Under the pieces are notes generated by a model. That model was given only the letters and a program-made list of their open reading frames with translations, was not told the DNA's origin and did not search any database. Below, piece after piece: positions 8,619 to 16,506 of a stretch of 38,786 nucleotides of DNA; within the stretch, counting starts at the first letter, position 1; each line of letters begins with the position of its first letter. Made by a program: the position numbers and the translations under genes. The stretch comes from Alphaproteobacteria bacterium (GTDB lineage: Bacteria; Pseudomonadota; Alphaproteobacteria; Rhodobacterales; Rhodobacteraceae), in the NCBI GenBank assembly GCA_030425185.1, contig JAUIAU010000031.1, forward strand, positions 1 to 38,786, written 5' to 3'.

Positions 8619-9014
8619 ATGCCGCTCTGGCTGCTGGCCACCATCGTCGTTGTCGGCCTCGCGGCGGTTGCGCTGCTGACGCACCTGCTCGGCTGGTCGC
8701 GGGCCCGCGCCTTCGTCGACGAGGCCGAAGCGATGCGCGCCTGGGATCGTGAGTTTTCCGCCGATCCGGCGCGGCGGGCCGACCTGCTGCCCGGCGGTCA
8801 CGCGGCCGTTGTCCATAGCGTACGCGGGACGGGGCTGGTCTGGACCATGGGCCTCGACAGCACGGCGCGGCCGCTGGAGGGGGCCCGCCTGCAGCAGACC
8901 CGGCGCGGTCTGACGATCCGATTTCCCGACATGGCCGCACCCTCGGTGACACTGCCGCTCGATCCGTCCGAACGGGACGACTGGCATCGCCGCCTTCAGG
9001 AGACCCTGACATGA
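8619..9014 (+). CDS. Single-helix membrane protein, unknown function
   Basis: A 131-aa protein I do not recognise. One membrane helix lies at about residues 4-25 (LWLLATIVVVGLAAVALL), followed by a soluble domain of about 100 residues with no obvious motif. A Shine-Dalgarno GGGAGGAGA precedes the ATG at 8619. Its stop overlaps the start of the sterol desaturase-like gene as ATGA, so the two are translationally coupled and the product may assist or anchor that enzyme; this is inference from coupling alone. Confidence 0.72.
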   Translation: MPLWLLATIVVVGLAAVALLTHLLGWSRARAFVDEAEAMRAWDREFSADPARRADLLPGGHAAVVHSVRGTGLVWTMGLDSTARPLEGARLQQTRRGLTIRFPDMAAPSVTLPLDPSERDDWHRRLQETLT

Positions 9015-9952
9015 CCGACGTGAGCTATCCCGACGTCGTGACCCTCGCCGTGCCATTGTTCGTGGCCGCCATCCTCGCCGAGATCGTCTGGATCGCGGTC
9101 CGGGGCCGCGACGGTCACGCGGGGCGCTACGAGACACGCGACGCCCTGACGTCCCTGCTGATGGGCACCGGCAACGTGGTCTCGGGCCTGCTGCTCGGGT
9201 TTATCGCCTGGGGCTTCTTCATGATGCTGTGGCAGATCACGCCGCTCGATCTCGGCACCGCGTGGTGGGTGGTGGTGCTGTGTTTCGTGCTGGACGATCT
9301 GCGCTACTACTGGGTGCACCGGTTCGGCCATCGCATCCGCTGGGTCTGGGCCAGCCACGTCAATCATCATTCCAGCCAGCACTACAACCTGACCACCGCG
9401 CTGCGGCAGACCTGGACCGGGACCTTCACCTTCATGATGATCGTGCGCGCGCCGCTGATCCTGCTGGGCTTCCATCCGGCCATGGTGCTGTTCGTCGGCG
9501 GCCTCAACCTGATCTACCAGTTCTGGATCCATACCGAGGCGATCGGCCGTCTGCCGCGCTGGGTCGAGGCGGTGATGAACACGCCCTCGCACCACCGCGT
9601 CCACCACGGCCGGAACGCAAGATATCTCGATGCAAACTATGCGGGTGTCTTCATCGTCTGGGACAAGCTCTTCGGGACCTTCGTCGCGGAGGACGACCGC
9701 GAAAAGGTGGACTACGGCCTCGTCCACAACCTGGGCACCTTCAACCCGCTGCGGGTGGCATTCCATGAGTGGGTGGCAATCTTCCGCGACGTGACGCGTC
9801 CCGGGCTGACCCTGCGACAGCGGCTGATGTACGCGGTCGCCCCGCCCGGCTGGAGCCATGACGGCAGCCGCGAAACCTCGGACCAGATCAAGGCCCGTCA
9901 CCGCGCCGCACCTCCCGGGGACGCGGAGGGTCCGGGTCTCGCCCGCCCCTAG
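9011..9952 (+). CDS. Sterol desaturase / fatty acid hydroxylase family protein
   Basis: A 313-aa integral membrane di-iron oxygenase. The histidine clusters are HRFGH (103-107), HVNHH (116-120) and HRVHH (195-199), with an extra His at 174 (IHTE), matching the fatty-acid hydroxylase superfamily. Hydrophobic helices lie at about 10-30, 48-75, 83-97 and 140-170. Substrate is unknown; bacterial members modify fatty acids, carotenoids or ether lipids. The start at 9011 overlaps the preceding gene by four bases. Its TAG stop lies inside CTAG, which also encodes the stop of the convergent tag gene. Confidence 0.85.
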   Translation: MTDVSYPDVVTLAVPLFVAAILAEIVWIAVRGRDGHAGRYETRDALTSLLMGTGNVVSGLLLGFIAWGFFMMLWQITPLDLGTAWWVVVLCFVLDDLRYYWVHRFGHRIRWVWASHVNHHSSQHYNLTTALRQTWTGTFTFMMIVRAPLILLGFHPAMVLFVGGLNLIYQFWIHTEAIGRLPRWVEAVMNTPSHHRVHHGRNARYLDANYAGVFIVWDKLFGTFVAEDDREKVDYGLVHNLGTFNPLRVAFHEWVAIFRDVTRPGLTLRQRLMYAVAPPGWSHDGSRETSDQIKARHRAAPPGDAEGPGLARP

Positions 9953-10524
9953 CCCAGAGTCGCCACCGGAGCATGGCGCGGACAGGTGACGATGTGGTCG
10001 TTCACCAGACCGCAAGCCTGCATCCACGCATAGACGATGGTGGGACCGCAGAACCGGAACCCGTCCTTGCGCAGGCGCTTCGACAGCGCCTCCGACTCGG
10101 GCGTCGCGGCAGGGACGTCCGCCATCGTTGCGCGGCGGGGCTGCAGCGGCACGCCGCTCACCGTGTCCCAGCAATAGGCGGCAAAGCCGGGACCGGCGTC
10201 CTCGATCTTGAGGAAGGCGCGGGCATTACCGATGGTCGCCTCGATCTTGCCGCGGTGCCGGACGATGCCCGGATCGGCAAGACAGCGCAGGACGTCGGCC
10301 TCGCCCCAGCGCGCGACGGTTTCGGGATCGAACCCGGCGAAGGCCGCCCGGAACGCTTCGCGCTTGCGCAGGATGGTGATCCATGACAGCCCGGCCTGAA
10401 ACCCGTCGAGCACCAGCTTCTCCCACAGCGCGCGCGGATCGCGCTCGGGCACCCCCCACTCGGTATCGTGGTAGGCGACGTAGAGCGGGTCGGTCCCGCA
10501 CCAGGTGCAGCGCTCGCTCATCAT
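9949..10524 (-). CDS. tag: DNA-3-methyladenine glycosylase I
   Basis: A base-excision repair glycosylase that removes 3-methyladenine from alkylated DNA. The 191-aa length and full-length similarity to E. coli Tag are clear: RCTWCGTDPLYVAYHDTEWG at the start, QAGLSWITIL, RHRGKIEATIGNARAFL, and MQACGLVNDH near the end. The Tag zinc site (Cys and His near the N-terminus, His and Cys in NDHIVTC) is present. Two adjacent ATGs (10524 and 10521) are possible starts. It converges on the desaturase-like gene with a four-base overlap of the stop codons. Confidence 0.95.
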   Translation of the reverse strand: MMSERCTWCGTDPLYVAYHDTEWGVPERDPRALWEKLVLDGFQAGLSWITILRKREAFRAAFAGFDPETVARWGEADVLRCLADPGIVRHRGKIEATIGNARAFLKIEDAGPGFAAYCWDTVSGVPLQPRRATMADVPAATPESEALSKRLRKDGFRFCGPTIVYAWMQACGLVNDHIVTCPRHAPVATLG

Positions 10525-10619
10525 TTGGCCCCCGATTGCGTCAAATTGGAACGAAACGCGAATATTCAGGAGTTGGCAACCCTTCCCGTCGCAGTCTCTC
10601 CCGGACGAAGGAGCCGCCG

Positions 10620-11438
10620 ATGGGCCACACGCCGACCCCGCCCGACTTCACCGGTCCGGACAGCCCGCTGGCCGCCGCCCTCGATTCGCGCGACCGCGAG
10701 ACGATGGCGATGGTGCAGGCTGCGGTTGCCCGGAAGGAGGTCATGCTGGCCTTCCAGCCTGTCGTCGCGGCCCAGTCGCCCGGAACGCCCGTGTTCTGGG
10801 AGGGGCTGATCCGGGTCCTCGACCCGACCGGGCGGATCATTCCGGCCCGCGACTTCATGGGGGCCGTCGAAACGCAGGAGCTCGGCCGAAAGCTCGACGT
10901 TCTGGCCCTGGAAGAAGGGATCGCGGTGCTGGCCGCCGAACCGGAGCTGAAGCTGGCGCTGAACCTCTCCGCCCGGTCGATCGGCTACGGGCCGTGGCGC
11001 GCGGCACTGGACCGGGGCCTGCGCACCGCACCGGACATCGCCGGGCGGCTGATCCTTGAGATCACCGAAAGCTCGGCCATGATGGTGCCCGACCTCGTGA
11101 CCGCCTTCATGGCCGACCTGCGCGCCTCCGGCCTGATCTTCGCGCTGGACGACTTCGGCGCCGGTTTCACCAGCTTCCGCTACCTGCGCGACTTCTACTT
11201 CGACATCATCAAGATCGATGGCCAGTTCGTGCGCGGTGTCGCCACCGACACCGACAACCAGGTGCTGATGCAGGCCATGGTGCAGATCGGGCAGCAACTC
11301 GACATGCTGACCGTCGCCGAGCAGGTCGAGACGCGCGCAGACGCCGCTTTCCTGGCGGGGATCGGCCTCGATTGCCTGCAGGGCTATCTCTACGGGGCAC
11401 CGACCACCCGGCCCCCCTGGACCGACACCGGGGACTGA
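10620..11438 (+). CDS. Stand-alone EAL-domain protein, probable c-di-GMP phosphodiesterase
   Basis: A 272-aa protein made of one EAL domain (about residues 35-262), with no GGDEF, PAS or membrane segment. EAL enzymes hydrolyse cyclic-di-GMP. The signature reads Glu61-Gly62-Leu63 instead of EAL, but the metal ligands and catalytic positions appear intact: Glu61, Asn115 in LNLSARS, Glu147 in EITES, Asp177-Asp178 in DDFGAGF, Lys198 in IKID, Glu234 in AEQVET and Gln254 in QGYLYG. I therefore expect activity, with the EGL and AEQVE variants to be tested. The start at 10620 follows AAGGAG. Confidence 0.88.
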   Translation: MGHTPTPPDFTGPDSPLAAALDSRDRETMAMVQAAVARKEVMLAFQPVVAAQSPGTPVFWEGLIRVLDPTGRIIPARDFMGAVETQELGRKLDVLALEEGIAVLAAEPELKLALNLSARSIGYGPWRAALDRGLRTAPDIAGRLILEITESSAMMVPDLVTAFMADLRASGLIFALDDFGAGFTSFRYLRDFYFDIIKIDGQFVRGVATDTDNQVLMQAMVQIGQQLDMLTVAEQVETRADAAFLAGIGLDCLQGYLYGAPTTRPPWTDTGD

Positions 11439-11449
11439 CCCAGCCCCGC

Positions 11450-11482
11450 TCGCGGCGACCGCGAACCACGCCCTCCGGCGTG
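11450..11482 (+). other. Two short hairpins after the EAL gene
   Basis: Two small perfect inverted repeats follow the EAL stop: TCGCGG/CCGCGA with a 3-base loop (11450-11464) and CACGCC/GGCGTG with a 4-base loop (11467-11482). Neither is followed by a T-run, so they could be a weak or Rho-assisted terminator, or chance structure in GC-rich DNA. Confidence 0.3.
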
Positions 11483-11598
11483 ACACCCTGTCTGTTGTGC
11501 CCAACTCCCACCCTCTTTAGACGAAGGGCCACACCCTGGGGCCGTGGGGTTCCCGGGCGCAGTGGCCATTTGGCCTGATGACCAAGGGAGACCTCTTG

Positions 11599-12774
11599 AT
11601 GACCAATGTCGTGATCGCCTCCGCCGCCCGCACCGCGGTCGGCAGCTTCAGCGGTTCCTTCGCCAACACTCCGGCCCATGACCTCGGCGCGGCCGTGCTC
11701 GAAGCGCTGGTTGCCCGCGCCGGGATCGACAAGTCCGAGGTGTCCGAGACCATCCTTGGCCAGGTGCTGACCGGCGGTCAGGGCCAGAACCCGGCCCGCC
11801 AGGCCCATGTCAACGCCGGCCTGCCGATCGAAAGCGCCGCCTGGGGCATCAACCAGGTCTGCGGCTCGGGCCTGCGCGCCGTCGCGCTGGCCGCCCAGCA
11901 CATCCAGCTCGGCGATGCTGCCATCGTCTGCGCCGGCGGGCAGGAAAACATGTCGATGTCGCCCCATGTCGCGAACCTGCGTGCCGGGCACAAGATGGGC
12001 GACATGAAATTCATCGACTCGATGATCAAGGACGGGCTCTGGGACGCCTTCAACGGCTACCACATGGGCCAGACCGCCGAGAACGTCGCCGAGCAGTGGC
12101 AGATCAGCCGCGACATGCAGGACGAATTCGCACTGGCCTCGCAGAACAAGGCCGAGGCGGCGCAGAAGGCCGGCAAGTTCGACGACGAGGTGATCCCGTT
12201 CACCATCAAGACCCGCAAGGGCGACATCATCGTGGACAAGGACGAGTACATCCGTCACGGCGCGACCATCGAGGGGATGCAGAAGCTGCGCCCGGCCTTC
12301 ACCAAGGACGGCTCTGTGACCGCGGCGAACGCCTCGGGCATCAACGACGGTGCCGCCGGGGCCCTGCTGATGACCGCCGACGAGGCCGAGAAGCGCGGGA
12401 TCGAGCCGCTTGCCCGCATCGTCTCCTACGCGACGGCCGGCCTCGACCCGTCGATCATGGGCGTCGGCCCGATCTTCGCGTCCCGCAAGGCGCTGGAAAA
12501 GGCCGGCTGGAAGGCCGAGGACCTCGACCTCGTCGAAGCGAACGAGGCCTTCGCCGCGCAGGCCTGCGCGGTGAACAAGGACATGGGCTGGGATCCGTCG
12601 ATCGTGAACGTGAACGGCGGCGCGATTGCCATCGGTCACCCGATCGGCGCGTCGGGCGCGCGCATCCTGAACACGCTGCTGTTCGAGATGAAGCGCCGCA
12701 ACGCCAAGAAGGGCCTTGCCACCCTGTGCATCGGCGGCGGCATGGGCGTGGCCATGTGCCTCGAGCGTCCGTAA
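11599..12774 (+). CDS. phaA: Acetyl-CoA C-acetyltransferase (beta-ketothiolase)
   Basis: It condenses two acetyl-CoA into acetoacetyl-CoA, the first step of polyhydroxybutyrate synthesis, and can also work in ketone-body or ethylmalonyl-CoA routes. The 391-aa thiolase has nucleophile Cys88 in [10 protein letters not shown], His347 in GHPIGASG and Cys377 in CIGGGMG. The ATG at 11599 ([12 protein letters not shown]) is chosen over an in-frame ATG at 11578 because AAGGGAGA is positioned just upstream of it. It is followed after 98 bases by phaB. No phaC, phasin or phaR gene is in the window. Confidence 0.95.
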   Translation: MTNVVIASAARTAVGSFSGSFANTPAHDLGAAVLEALVARAGIDKSEVSETILGQVLTGGQGQNPARQAHVNAGLPIESAAWGINQVCGSGLRAVALAAQHIQLGDAAIVCAGGQENMSMSPHVANLRAGHKMGDMKFIDSMIKDGLWDAFNGYHMGQTAENVAEQWQISRDMQDEFALASQNKAEAAQKAGKFDDEVIPFTIKTRKGDIIVDKDEYIRHGATIEGMQKLRPAFTKDGSVTAANASGINDGAAGALLMTADEAEKRGIEPLARIVSYATAGLDPSIMGVGPIFASRKALEKAGWKAEDLDLVEANEAFAAQACAVNKDMGWDPSIVNVNGGAIAIGHPIGASGARILNTLLFEMKRRNAKKGLATLCIGGGMGVAMCLERP

Positions 12775-12796
12775 GGGCGCCACACCCGCGACAGCA

Positions 12797-12823
12797 TGTC
12801 CGCGCAATATTGTTGCGCGGACA
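12797..12823 (+). repeat. Perfect 11-bp inverted repeat between phaA and phaB
   Basis: TGTCCGCGCAA and TTGCGCGGACA form a perfect 11-bp inverted repeat around the loop TATTG, 49 bases upstream of the phaB start. There is no T-run, so it is not a standard terminator. It may be an RNA stem-loop that sets the phaA:phaB transcript ratio or an operator. Confidence 0.6.
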
Positions 12824-12872
12824 CCGCGCATCGGCGTAACGTCGTTGCAAACGTATCCGAACGGAGGGACAA

Positions 12873-13595
12873 ATGGGACGTGTTGCGCTCGTCACTGGCG
12901 GCAGCCGGGGCATCGGCGAAGCCATTTCGAAGGCACTCAAGGCCGAAGGCTACGAAGTCGCCGCGACCTATGCCGGCAATGACGCGAAGGCCGCGGCCTT
13001 CACCGAGGCCACCGGCATCAAGACCTACAAGTGGGACGTCGCCGACTACGAGTCGTCGAAGGCCGGCATCGCGCAGGTCGAGGCCGACCTGGGCCCGATC
13101 GACGTGGTCGTCGCAAACGCGGGCATCACCCGCGACGCGATGTTCCACCGCATGACGCCCGAACAGTGGAACGAGGTGATCGGCACCAACCTCACCGGCG
13201 TCTTCAACACCGTGCACCCGGTCTGGCCGGGCATGCGCGAGCGCCAGTTCGGCCGGGTCATCGTGATCTCGTCGATCAACGGTCAGAAGGGCCAGGCCGG
13301 CCAGGTCAACTATGCCGCGACCAAGGCGGGCGACCTCGGCATCGTGAAGTCGCTGGCCCAGGAAGGCGCAAAGTTCGGCATCACCGCGAACGCGATCTGC
13401 CCCGGCTACATCGCCACCGAGATGGTCATGGCCATCGACGAGTCGGTGCGCGAGAAGATCATCAAGGGCATCCCGGCCGGCCGTCTCGGCGAGCCCGAGG
13501 AAATCGCGCGCTGCGTGGTCTTCCTCGCCTCGGACCAGTCGGGCTTCATCAACGGCTCGACGATCTCGGCCAACGGTGCGCAGTTCTTCGTCTGA
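12873..13595 (+). CDS. phaB: Acetoacetyl-CoA reductase
   Basis: An NADPH-dependent short-chain dehydrogenase that reduces acetoacetyl-CoA to (R)-3-hydroxybutyryl-CoA, the monomer of polyhydroxybutyrate. The 240-aa length fits PhaB. Motifs are the nucleotide-binding TGGSRGIG (8-15), NAG (82-84), the catalytic Ser134 region in VISSINGQKGQ, and Tyr147-x3-Lys151 in NYAATKAG. The start at 12873 follows GGAGGGA. The gene order phaA-phaB and the strong terminator just downstream define a two-gene unit. Confidence 0.95.
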   Translation: MGRVALVTGGSRGIGEAISKALKAEGYEVAATYAGNDAKAAAFTEATGIKTYKWDVADYESSKAGIAQVEADLGPIDVVVANAGITRDAMFHRMTPEQWNEVIGTNLTGVFNTVHPVWPGMRERQFGRVIVISSINGQKGQAGQVNYAATKAGDLGIVKSLAQEGAKFGITANAICPGYIATEMVMAIDESVREKIIKGIPAGRLGEPEEIARCVVFLASDQSGFINGSTISANGAQFFV

Positions 13596-13619
13596 CGCTC
13601 CGGCCCGGACCAAGGGACA

Positions 13620-13650
13620 GGCCCGCCACGCTGGCGGGCCTTTTCTTTTT
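13620..13650 (+). terminator. Rho-independent terminator of phaAB
   Basis: A perfect 9-bp stem, GGCCCGCCA with TGGCGGGCC, with a CGC loop, is followed directly by TTTTCTTTTT. It lies 25 bases after the phaB stop and ends the pha transcript. It also sits just upstream of the EamA gene, which therefore needs its own promoter or read-through. Confidence 0.93.
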
Positions 13651-13675
13651 CCAGCGGCCGGGACATGACCGCGGC

Positions 13676-14557
13676 ATGACCCGTCCCGCTGCCACCGCCA
13701 CCGGTTTCGTCGCTGTCCTGCTCTGGGCGCTTCTGGCGCTGTTCACGGTCGGCTCGGCCCCGGTGCCGCCCCTGCTGCTGAACGCGCTCACCTTCGCCGT
13801 GGGCGGGGCAATCGGCCTGGTCTGGGTTCTGGCGCGCGGCGGCGTAGACCGGCTGCGCAAGGTGCCGCTGAAGGTCTATGCCTTCGGGACGATGGGCCTC
13901 TTCGGGTACCACGCCCTCTACTTCACGGCGCTGCGCCTCGCCCCGCCCGCGGAAGCCGGGCTGATCGCCTACCTCTGGCCGCTGCTGATCGTCCTCTTCT
14001 CCGGCTTGCTGCCGGGCGAGCGTCTCGGCCTGCGTCATGTCCTCGGCGCGCTGGCGGCCCTGACGGGGGCGGCGCTTCTGGTGCTGCGGGGACAGACGCT
14101 GGCGATCGACATGGCGGCCCTGCCGGGGCTGGGGATCGCGCTGCTCTGCGCGCTGGTCTGGTCGGGCTATTCGGTCCTGTCGCGCCGGATCGGGCACATC
14201 CCCACCGACAGCGTCGCGGTCTTCTGCCTCGCTACGGCAGTGCTGTCGGTTCCGCTGCACCTCGCGCTGGAGGAAACCGTCTGGCCGGTCTCTGCGCTCG
14301 GCTGGGCGTCGGTGATCGGTCTCGGCCTCGGGCCGGTGGGCCTCGCGTTCTACGTCTGGGACATCGGAGTGAAGCAGGGCGACATCCAGCTGCTCGGCGT
14401 CGCCAGTTACGCCGCACCGCTGTTCTCGACCCTGATCCTCGTGGCGACCGGCATCGCGCCGCCCTCCCCCGTGCTGTTCCTGGCGGCCCTCCTGATCACC
14501 GGCGGCGCGGCGCTGGCGGCCTGGGGCAGTCGCAGACCTGTGCGCGCACGCACCTGA
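13676..14557 (+). CDS. EamA/DMT-family transporter
   Basis: A 293-aa drug/metabolite-superfamily permease with about ten hydrophobic helices in two repeated EamA halves (for example FVAVLLWALLALFTVGSA at the start, YHALYFTALRLAPPAEAGL in the first half and LGVASYAAPLFSTLILVA in the second). Such proteins usually export amino acids or other small metabolites; the substrate cannot be read from sequence. The start at 13676 (MTRPAATA) is the ATG nearest to the first helix; an in-frame reading frame continuing upstream through phaB is a shadow. It has no clear Shine-Dalgarno. Confidence 0.85.
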   Translation: MTRPAATATGFVAVLLWALLALFTVGSAPVPPLLLNALTFAVGGAIGLVWVLARGGVDRLRKVPLKVYAFGTMGLFGYHALYFTALRLAPPAEAGLIAYLWPLLIVLFSGLLPGERLGLRHVLGALAALTGAALLVLRGQTLAIDMAALPGLGIALLCALVWSGYSVLSRRIGHIPTDSVAVFCLATAVLSVPLHLALEETVWPVSALGWASVIGLGLGPVGLAFYVWDIGVKQGDIQLLGVASYAAPLFSTLILVATGIAPPSPVLFLAALLITGGAALAAWGSRRPVRART

Positions 14558-14629
14558 CCTGTCCCGTTTCGCGGGTTTATGCGCAGGGTCTCCCGGCTAT
14601 CTCAGCCCCGAACAGAGATGGAGGAGCAC

Positions 14630-15562
14630 ATGCTCACGCAGATCAACGGCCTGCACCACGTCACCTCGCTGGCGAGCGGTGCGCAATCCAACAACGCCTT
14701 CTTCACCAAGGTGCTCGGCCTGCGCCGGGTCAAGAAGACCGTCAACTTCGACGCGCCGGATGTCTATCACCTCTACTACGGGGACGAGCTTGGCACGCCC
14801 GGCACCGTCATGACCTATTTTCCGTTCCCCAACGCCGCGCCCGGGCGCCCGGGCCTTGGCGAGGTCGGCACCACGGTCTTTGCCGTGCCGAAAGGCAGCC
14901 TCGGCTACTGGGAAGAGCGACTCGGTGCGGCCGGGGTCAGCGGCCTTGCCCGCGAGACCCTGTTCGGCGAAGCGCGGCTTCACTTCCGGGGTCCGGACGG
15001 CGACGGCTTCGCGCTGGTCGAGACCGACGACGACCCGCGCACCCCCTGGACCGGCAACGGCGTCCCGGAGGACGTCGCGATCCGCGGCTTTCACTCGGCC
15101 CAGATGCGGGTCTCGGACGGCGGCGCCAGCGAGGAGCTGATGCGCTTCATGGGCTACGAGGTGACCGATCGGCAGGACGGGACCGTGCGCCTGCGCGTCC
15201 CGAACGGGAACGGCGCCGATACGCTGGACATCGAGACCGTCCGGGGCGCCAACTACGCCCAGCAGGGGGCGGGCTCGGTCCACCACATCGCCTTCTCGGT
15301 CGAAAACCGCGCCGCGCAGCTGGAGGTCCGCAAGGCCCTGCTCGATACCGGCTACAGCGTGACGCCGGTGATCGACCGCGACTATTTCTGGGCGATCTAT
15401 TTCCGGACGCCCGGCGGGGTGCTGTTCGAGGTGGCCACCAACGAACCCGGCTTCGACCGGGACGAGGACACCGCCCATCTGGGCGAGGCGCTTCGCCTGC
15501 CGACGCAGCACGAGCACCTGCGCGCGAAGCTGACCGAGCTTCTGGAGCCCATCCATGACTGA
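14630..15562 (+). CDS. VOC-family ring-cleaving dioxygenase, MhqO-like
   Basis: A 310-aa protein with two vicinal-oxygen-chelate modules. Likely metal ligands are a His in GLHHVTS (about residue 10), a His in VHHIAFSVE (about 218) and a Glu in LFEVATNEPGF (about 266). Length and these motifs match the MhqA/MhqO group of putative hydroquinone-ring dioxygenases, which help remove quinone-type electrophiles in Bacillus. The ATG at 14630 is preceded by GGAGGA. The last codons overlap the esterase gene by 8 bases, so the two work as a pair. Confidence 0.82.
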   Translation: MLTQINGLHHVTSLASGAQSNNAFFTKVLGLRRVKKTVNFDAPDVYHLYYGDELGTPGTVMTYFPFPNAAPGRPGLGEVGTTVFAVPKGSLGYWEERLGAAGVSGLARETLFGEARLHFRGPDGDGFALVETDDDPRTPWTGNGVPEDVAIRGFHSAQMRVSDGGASEELMRFMGYEVTDRQDGTVRLRVPNGNGADTLDIETVRGANYAQQGAGSVHHIAFSVENRAAQLEVRKALLDTGYSVTPVIDRDYFWAIYFRTPGGVLFEVATNEPGFDRDEDTAHLGEALRLPTQHEHLRAKLTELLEPIHD

Positions 15563-16163
15563 CCCCGCCACCGCGTATGCCTATGCCGAAACGGCCGGGG
15601 CGCCGGGGGGTGAGCTGGTGTTCACCTTCCACGGCACCGGCGGGTCGGAGGTCCAGTTCCACGACGCCGCGGGCGCGCTGGTGCCCGGGGCGCACGTGAT
15701 CTCGCCGCGCGGGGACGTGTCGGAGATGGGCGCATTGCGCTACTTCCGGCGCACCGGCGAAGGGGTCTACGACATGGCGGATCTCGCCGCGCGCACCCGG
15801 GCGATGGCGGCGTTCCTCGCGGCGCACAAGGCGCGGCTGTCGCCATCGCGGGTCACCGGCCTCGGCTATTCGAACGGCGCGAACATCCTTGCCAGCGTCG
15901 CGATGGACGAGCCTGCACTGGTGGACCGGCTGGTGCTGCTGCATCCGCTGATCCCGTTCGACCCTCCGGCCCAGCCGGGACTGGCCGGGCGCAGCATCCT
16001 GATCACCGCCGGGCAACGGGACCCGATCTGCCCGGCCGACCTCACCCGGCGCTTCGCCGACTGGCTGACCGCGCAAGGGGCGGAGGTCGACCTCTTCTGG
16101 CACGCGGGCGGGCACGAGATCGCCCCGGCGGAACTGGATGCGATCCGGCAGTTTCTGGGCTGA
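15555..16163 (+). CDS. Alpha/beta hydrolase, phospholipase/carboxylesterase type (MhqD-like)
   Basis: A 202-aa compact serine hydrolase. The nucleophile elbow GYSNGA gives Ser106, Asp156 lies in GQRDPICP and His187 in HAGGHEI, completing the triad; the oxyanion loop is FHGTGGSE (25-32). This is the phospholipase/carboxylesterase group that includes MhqD of Bacillus, encoded beside the dioxygenase MhqO. The 8-base overlap with the upstream dioxygenase gene supports a shared pathway. No MarR-type MhqR regulator is adjacent. Confidence 0.85.
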   Translation: MTDPATAYAYAETAGAPGGELVFTFHGTGGSEVQFHDAAGALVPGAHVISPRGDVSEMGALRYFRRTGEGVYDMADLAARTRAMAAFLAAHKARLSPSRVTGLGYSNGANILASVAMDEPALVDRLVLLHPLIPFDPPAQPGLAGRSILITAGQRDPICPADLTRRFADWLTAQGAEVDLFWHAGGHEIAPAELDAIRQFLG

Positions 16164-16171
16164 CGATCAGC

Positions 16172-16211
16172 AAAAGAAAAGGGCGCCCGCCGCATCTGCG
16201 GCCGGACGCCC
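16172..16211 (-). terminator. Rho-independent terminator of the DUF465 gene
   Basis: Read on the minus strand, GGGCGTCCGGCCGCAG pairs imperfectly with CTGCGGCGGGCGCCC-type sequence around a short loop and runs straight into TTTTCTTTTG. It lies about 20 bases beyond the DUF465 stop and separates it from the convergent esterase gene. Confidence 0.8.
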
Positions 16212-16231
16212 GACTCGACTGGCAGGCGGGC

Positions 16232-16399
16232 TCAGTGCCGCTGCAGACGCTCGATCTCTTCCTTGAGCTTGAGCTTCTTCTTTTTCAGTTCGGCGATCTC
16301 GAGGCTGTCTGCGGAGGCGCTTCGATGGGCGAGGTCCACTTTCTCCGAGAGGGACTGATGTTTCCGGCGCAGTTCCTGAAGATGCGAACTAACCGTCAT
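16232..16399 (-). CDS. DUF465 (YdcH-like) small protein
   Basis: A 55-aa, highly charged helical protein (SSHLQELRRKHQSLSEKVD to KKKKLKLKEEIERLQRH), predicted as one helical hairpin or coiled coil. This is the DUF465/YdcH pattern, including the ELKKKKLKLKEEI segment. Function is unknown. The ATG at 16399 is set by a perfect AGGAGGT seven bases upstream, so longer in-frame versions are rejected. A Rho-independent terminator follows. Confidence 0.88.
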   Translation of the reverse strand: MTVSSHLQELRRKHQSLSEKVDLAHRSASADSLEIAELKKKKLKLKEEIERLQRH

Positions 16400-16470
16400 G
16401 GAGACCTCCTTCATGGTGTGAACGCCTTCAGTGCAGCACGGAAAGAGAGTCGTGTCACCTGCACAAAAGA

Positions 16471-16481
16471 CTTGTGACAAG
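16471..16481. promoter_or_regulatory. 11-bp palindrome upstream of DUF465
   Basis: CTTGT-G-ACAAG is a perfect palindrome about 72-82 bases upstream of the DUF465 start, in the 107-base gap after the methyltransferase gene. It may be an operator; the binding protein is unknown. Confidence 0.3.
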
Positions 16482-16506
16482 CCCCGTGATGCCGCGCCTG
16501 CAGCGC

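Noticed and set aside
10620-11438. Calling the EAL protein a degenerate, inactive EAL
   Set aside because: Only the second residue of the EAL signature is changed; the metal-binding Glu61 and the other catalytic residues are present.
11578-11601. Earlier phaA start at 11578
   Set aside because: The ATG at 11599 has the better-placed AAGGGAGA and gives the normal thiolase N-terminus; the earlier start adds seven residues.
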